Positions 36,170 through 37,732 of a stretch of 37,732 nucleotides of DNA are shown here, piece after piece; positions within the stretch are counted from its first letter, which is position 1; each line of letters starts with the position of its first letter. Both the position numbers and the translations under genes were made by a program. The stretch comes from Mesostigma viride (taxonomy: Eukaryota; Streptophyta; Mesostigmatophyceae; Mesostigmatales; Mesostigmataceae). The notes beneath the pieces were generated by a model. The model searched no databases. It saw only the letters and a list, made by a program, of their open reading frames with translations, and was not told the DNA's origin. Location: NCBI GenBank assembly GCA_009746045.1, contig RPFO01001287.1, positions 1 through 37,732 of the forward strand, written 5' to 3'.

Positions 36170-36629
36170 GTTTCACAACTGCGGCAGGAATCTCGTCGGA
36201 GCCGGTGGCTGCGTCATAACGCAGGCGCTGGACCGCCTCCGTGACCTCGCGAGAGGTGAAAGGAGGCATGTCGGACGGGTCGCCAAGTGGGCCGACCAGC
36301 GGGGGGACTAGGTAGTCCGCCGCTGACCTAGGCGGGGCCGGGGCCCAGCGGGGCCGGCCAGGGCGGCCGGGCAGGCGGCGGCGGCGGCTGGGAGCAGGAG
36401 CGGGGGTGGCGCAGCTGTCCCCACGACCTCGGCCGTGGCTGCGGCCCAGGTACGAAGCCGCTTGGCTGGGGCGCGCCGGGGACGTCGTGGCGGTGGGGCC
36501 GGCCGAGGCCGTCCGGGTGCCCGAGGCGCTTGTACCAGAACCAGGCCCCCTTGGCGTCGTGCTTCTGCTGGCAGCTGCGCAGGTCCTATAATTGACCATC
36601 TGCTGAGCGTCTGCCTTCTCAGCCTGCAT
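35985..36629 (-). pseudogene. LineE RT N-terminal segment
   Basis: The recognisable stretch is PPFTSREVTEAVQRLRYDAA, then TGSDEIPAAVVKLAAEFEDT and FRDICNRLLLSSQPPPAAW. This is the standard entry of non-LTR RTs (x-G-x-D-x-I-P-x-x-x-[ILV]-K ... W). The first half is low-complexity (Ala/Pro/Arg), perhaps an expansion of the linker after the endonuclease. The frame is broken near 36090, where the next segment takes over. Confidence 0.75.
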
Positions 36630-37334
36630 GCTCGTAGGCAGCCCTCAGAGCTGCTTGCAGCCCAGGTTTGGCGGTCGGATCCCGGCCTGTTGCGGCGGAG
36701 CATCTGCCTGGCGGCGACCACTGTCGGTGCGTGACGGTGGACAGCAAGCTGTCGGCGCGGAGGCAAGGTGGGGAGGGTGCGGGCAGCCAGACGATACTTG
36801 GCAGCGACACCGCGGAGGATCACTGAAATATCACCCGGCGGCGGAATGGCGTGTAACTGCTGTCGGCTGCCCCTGGCGTCGAAGACGGCCAGAAAGTCAT
36901 CCCTGTGCGAAATAGCGGCCTGCTCTGCTGCTGACATCTTGTCGGCATCCTTCAGCACAATCCGGAGCACCTTCAGATCTGGCTGAGGCGCCAGCTGTCG
37001 CGACGGTTTCACCCCAGGAAACCGCAATCTGATGCGAGCGAGCACAAGACAGTGATCAGATTCCACCGTGCTGACAGAATCTTGCAGGACGCGAGCATCG
37101 ACAACTGAGGGGCGCTGAGCCCGACGTACGCAGATATAGTCAAGGCACACCCGATCCGACGGCCCAAAAAAGGTGGCAAGCTGCTCAGCGGGGCGTGCGA
37201 AAGAAGCATTGCATGCAACCAGCGCAGATTCTGCCAGCAGATTCGCAGATAAAGCCGTGTTACCGTTGGCTGTCGTGTTGGTTGGGGAGTACTGAGCGCC
37301 CCCAGTGCCAACTGGCAGCCTGGCGTTGGCGTCG
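36308..37334 (-). pseudogene. LineE APE-type endonuclease (C-terminal half) and linker
   Basis: Apurinic-like endonuclease that nicks the target to prime reverse transcription. Seen are DANARLP (the D-x-N part of the GDxN motif, right at the element's 5' end), SDRVCLDYICVRR (D-Y-I) and VESDHCLVLARIRL (S-D-H with catalytic Asp/His). The earlier motifs are missing because the element is 5'-truncated here. A Pro/Arg-rich linker follows (LPTLPPRRQLAVHRHAPTVV). The open frame extends upstream of the LINE into flanking sequence (to 37465 and beyond), which is not LINE-like. Confidence 0.8.
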
Positions 37335-37732
37335 ACGGAGCATAATGTCTCGGTCGTAGTCTTTGACCAACAAACGATGCAAGAGTTCAACAAGAGTCGT
37401 GATGAAATCGACACGATAAGAACAAAGACGGGAAAAACGATGTAACTGACTAAGAACAACACCATATTTTGCTGTGTGGGAAAGGAGACTGTGAATTCGG
37501 GGTAACGAATAAAAGGAATTTGCTGGTATTTAGGATCCTTGCGCTTATCATAGACAGCCGTACGCCAGGCCTTCTTGCTTGGGTAATGTTAAGATCGAGG
37601 TAATTGCAATGAGTAGATCCTCCGACGTGAGCTTTAATGTGAGGGACGCTTGCGGGTAGATGCCAGGCAGACCAGCGGTGATATACAAATGGGTTGCGAA
37701 ATCAGGGTTGTCGAAAGCAATGAACACAAATC
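37335..37732 (-). pseudogene. Unrecognised partial coding sequence at the right edge, cut by LineE
   Basis: Two protein-like frames on the minus strand. One is open from the window edge to about 37553: VFIAFDNPDFATHLYITAGL, then QASLTLKLTSEDLLIAI. The other is open from about 37588 into LineE: KKAWRTAVYDKRKDPKYQQI, then QNMVLFLVSYIVFPVFVLIV, a hydrophobic stretch long enough for a membrane helix. They overlap around 37555-37590, where a frameshift or a small intron (TTAAC followed by CAAG near 37576-37593) could join them. I do not recognise the protein. It may be a host gene interrupted by LineE or part of another element beyond the window. Confidence 0.4.

Larger units (their letters stand above)
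26862..37334 (-). mobile_element. LineE: 5'-truncated APE-type LINE, interrupted by CopD
   Basis: Non-LTR retrotransposon on the minus strand. It starts inside the endonuclease (about 37334), continues through RT to 34729, is interrupted by CopD, and resumes at 27137 with its last coding segment (stop 26975-26977) and a 3' end with four copies of (CATC) at about 26869-26887. ACGGAGCAT at 26853-26861 and 37335-37343 fits a target duplication. Without CopD it is about 2.9 kb. Endonuclease, RT and C-terminal segments are present but spread over several frames, so the copy is dead. 5' truncation is typical of LINE insertion. Confidence 0.82.

Overview
The window is eukaryotic DNA made almost entirely of nested retrotransposons. 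There is no operon-like layout and no tRNA, rRNA or CRISPR array. No complete host gene is visible; at most there are fragments at 26497-26733 and 37335-37732. Chromodomain-bearing Ty3/gypsy elements, Ty1/copia-type reverse transcriptases and an APE-type LINE lying together, in moderately GC-rich DNA with very long simple repeats, fit a repeat-rich algal or other non-animal eukaryotic genome. The species cannot be named from the sequence.

Layout. (1) 61-247 and 13651-14050 are the halves of one (TTGCA)n array, split by GypA, a plus-strand Ty3/gypsy chromovirus (248-13650, 730/743-bp LTRs, target duplication GCATT). (2) GypA is itself split between RT and RNase H by CopC (5054-9973, minus strand), a copia-type element with 473-bp LTRs I read as identical, a perfect GGACG duplication and one intact 1193-codon ORF. 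(3) GypB (14226-25848, minus strand) is a larger chromovirus related to GypA, with 584-bp LTRs and duplication CTAGG. Besides gag-pol it carries a small ORF with an RNase H1/viroplasmin-type hybrid-binding domain in its 5' leader and a 2.6-kb extra ORF between pol and the 3' LTR. (4) 25849-26852 is intergenic DNA with a LINE fragment. (5) LineE (about 26862-37334, minus strand) is a 5'-truncated APE-type LINE, interrupted near its 3' end by CopD (27138-34728, plus strand, 583-bp LTRs, duplication CTAGG). (6) 37335-37732 holds partial, unrecognised coding sequence.

How the parts work together. GypA and GypB have the usual chromovirus order gag-PR-RT-RNase H-INT-chromodomain. CopC and CopD are related to each other and share a non-standard order, integrase (or only its C-terminal domain) - protease - RT - RNase H, plus an HGDD polymerase motif in place of YVDD. 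In CopD the gag zinc-knuckle frame is joined in frame to integrase through one UGA in the context UGA-CUA-G, a known leaky-stop context. CopC lacks the integrase catalytic core although it looks like the youngest insertion.

Most elements have near-identical LTRs yet carry many one- or two-base frameshifts, often in mononucleotide runs. These may be assembly errors, or the elements may have been copied while already defective. All family assignments were made by eye from motifs; no database search was run.
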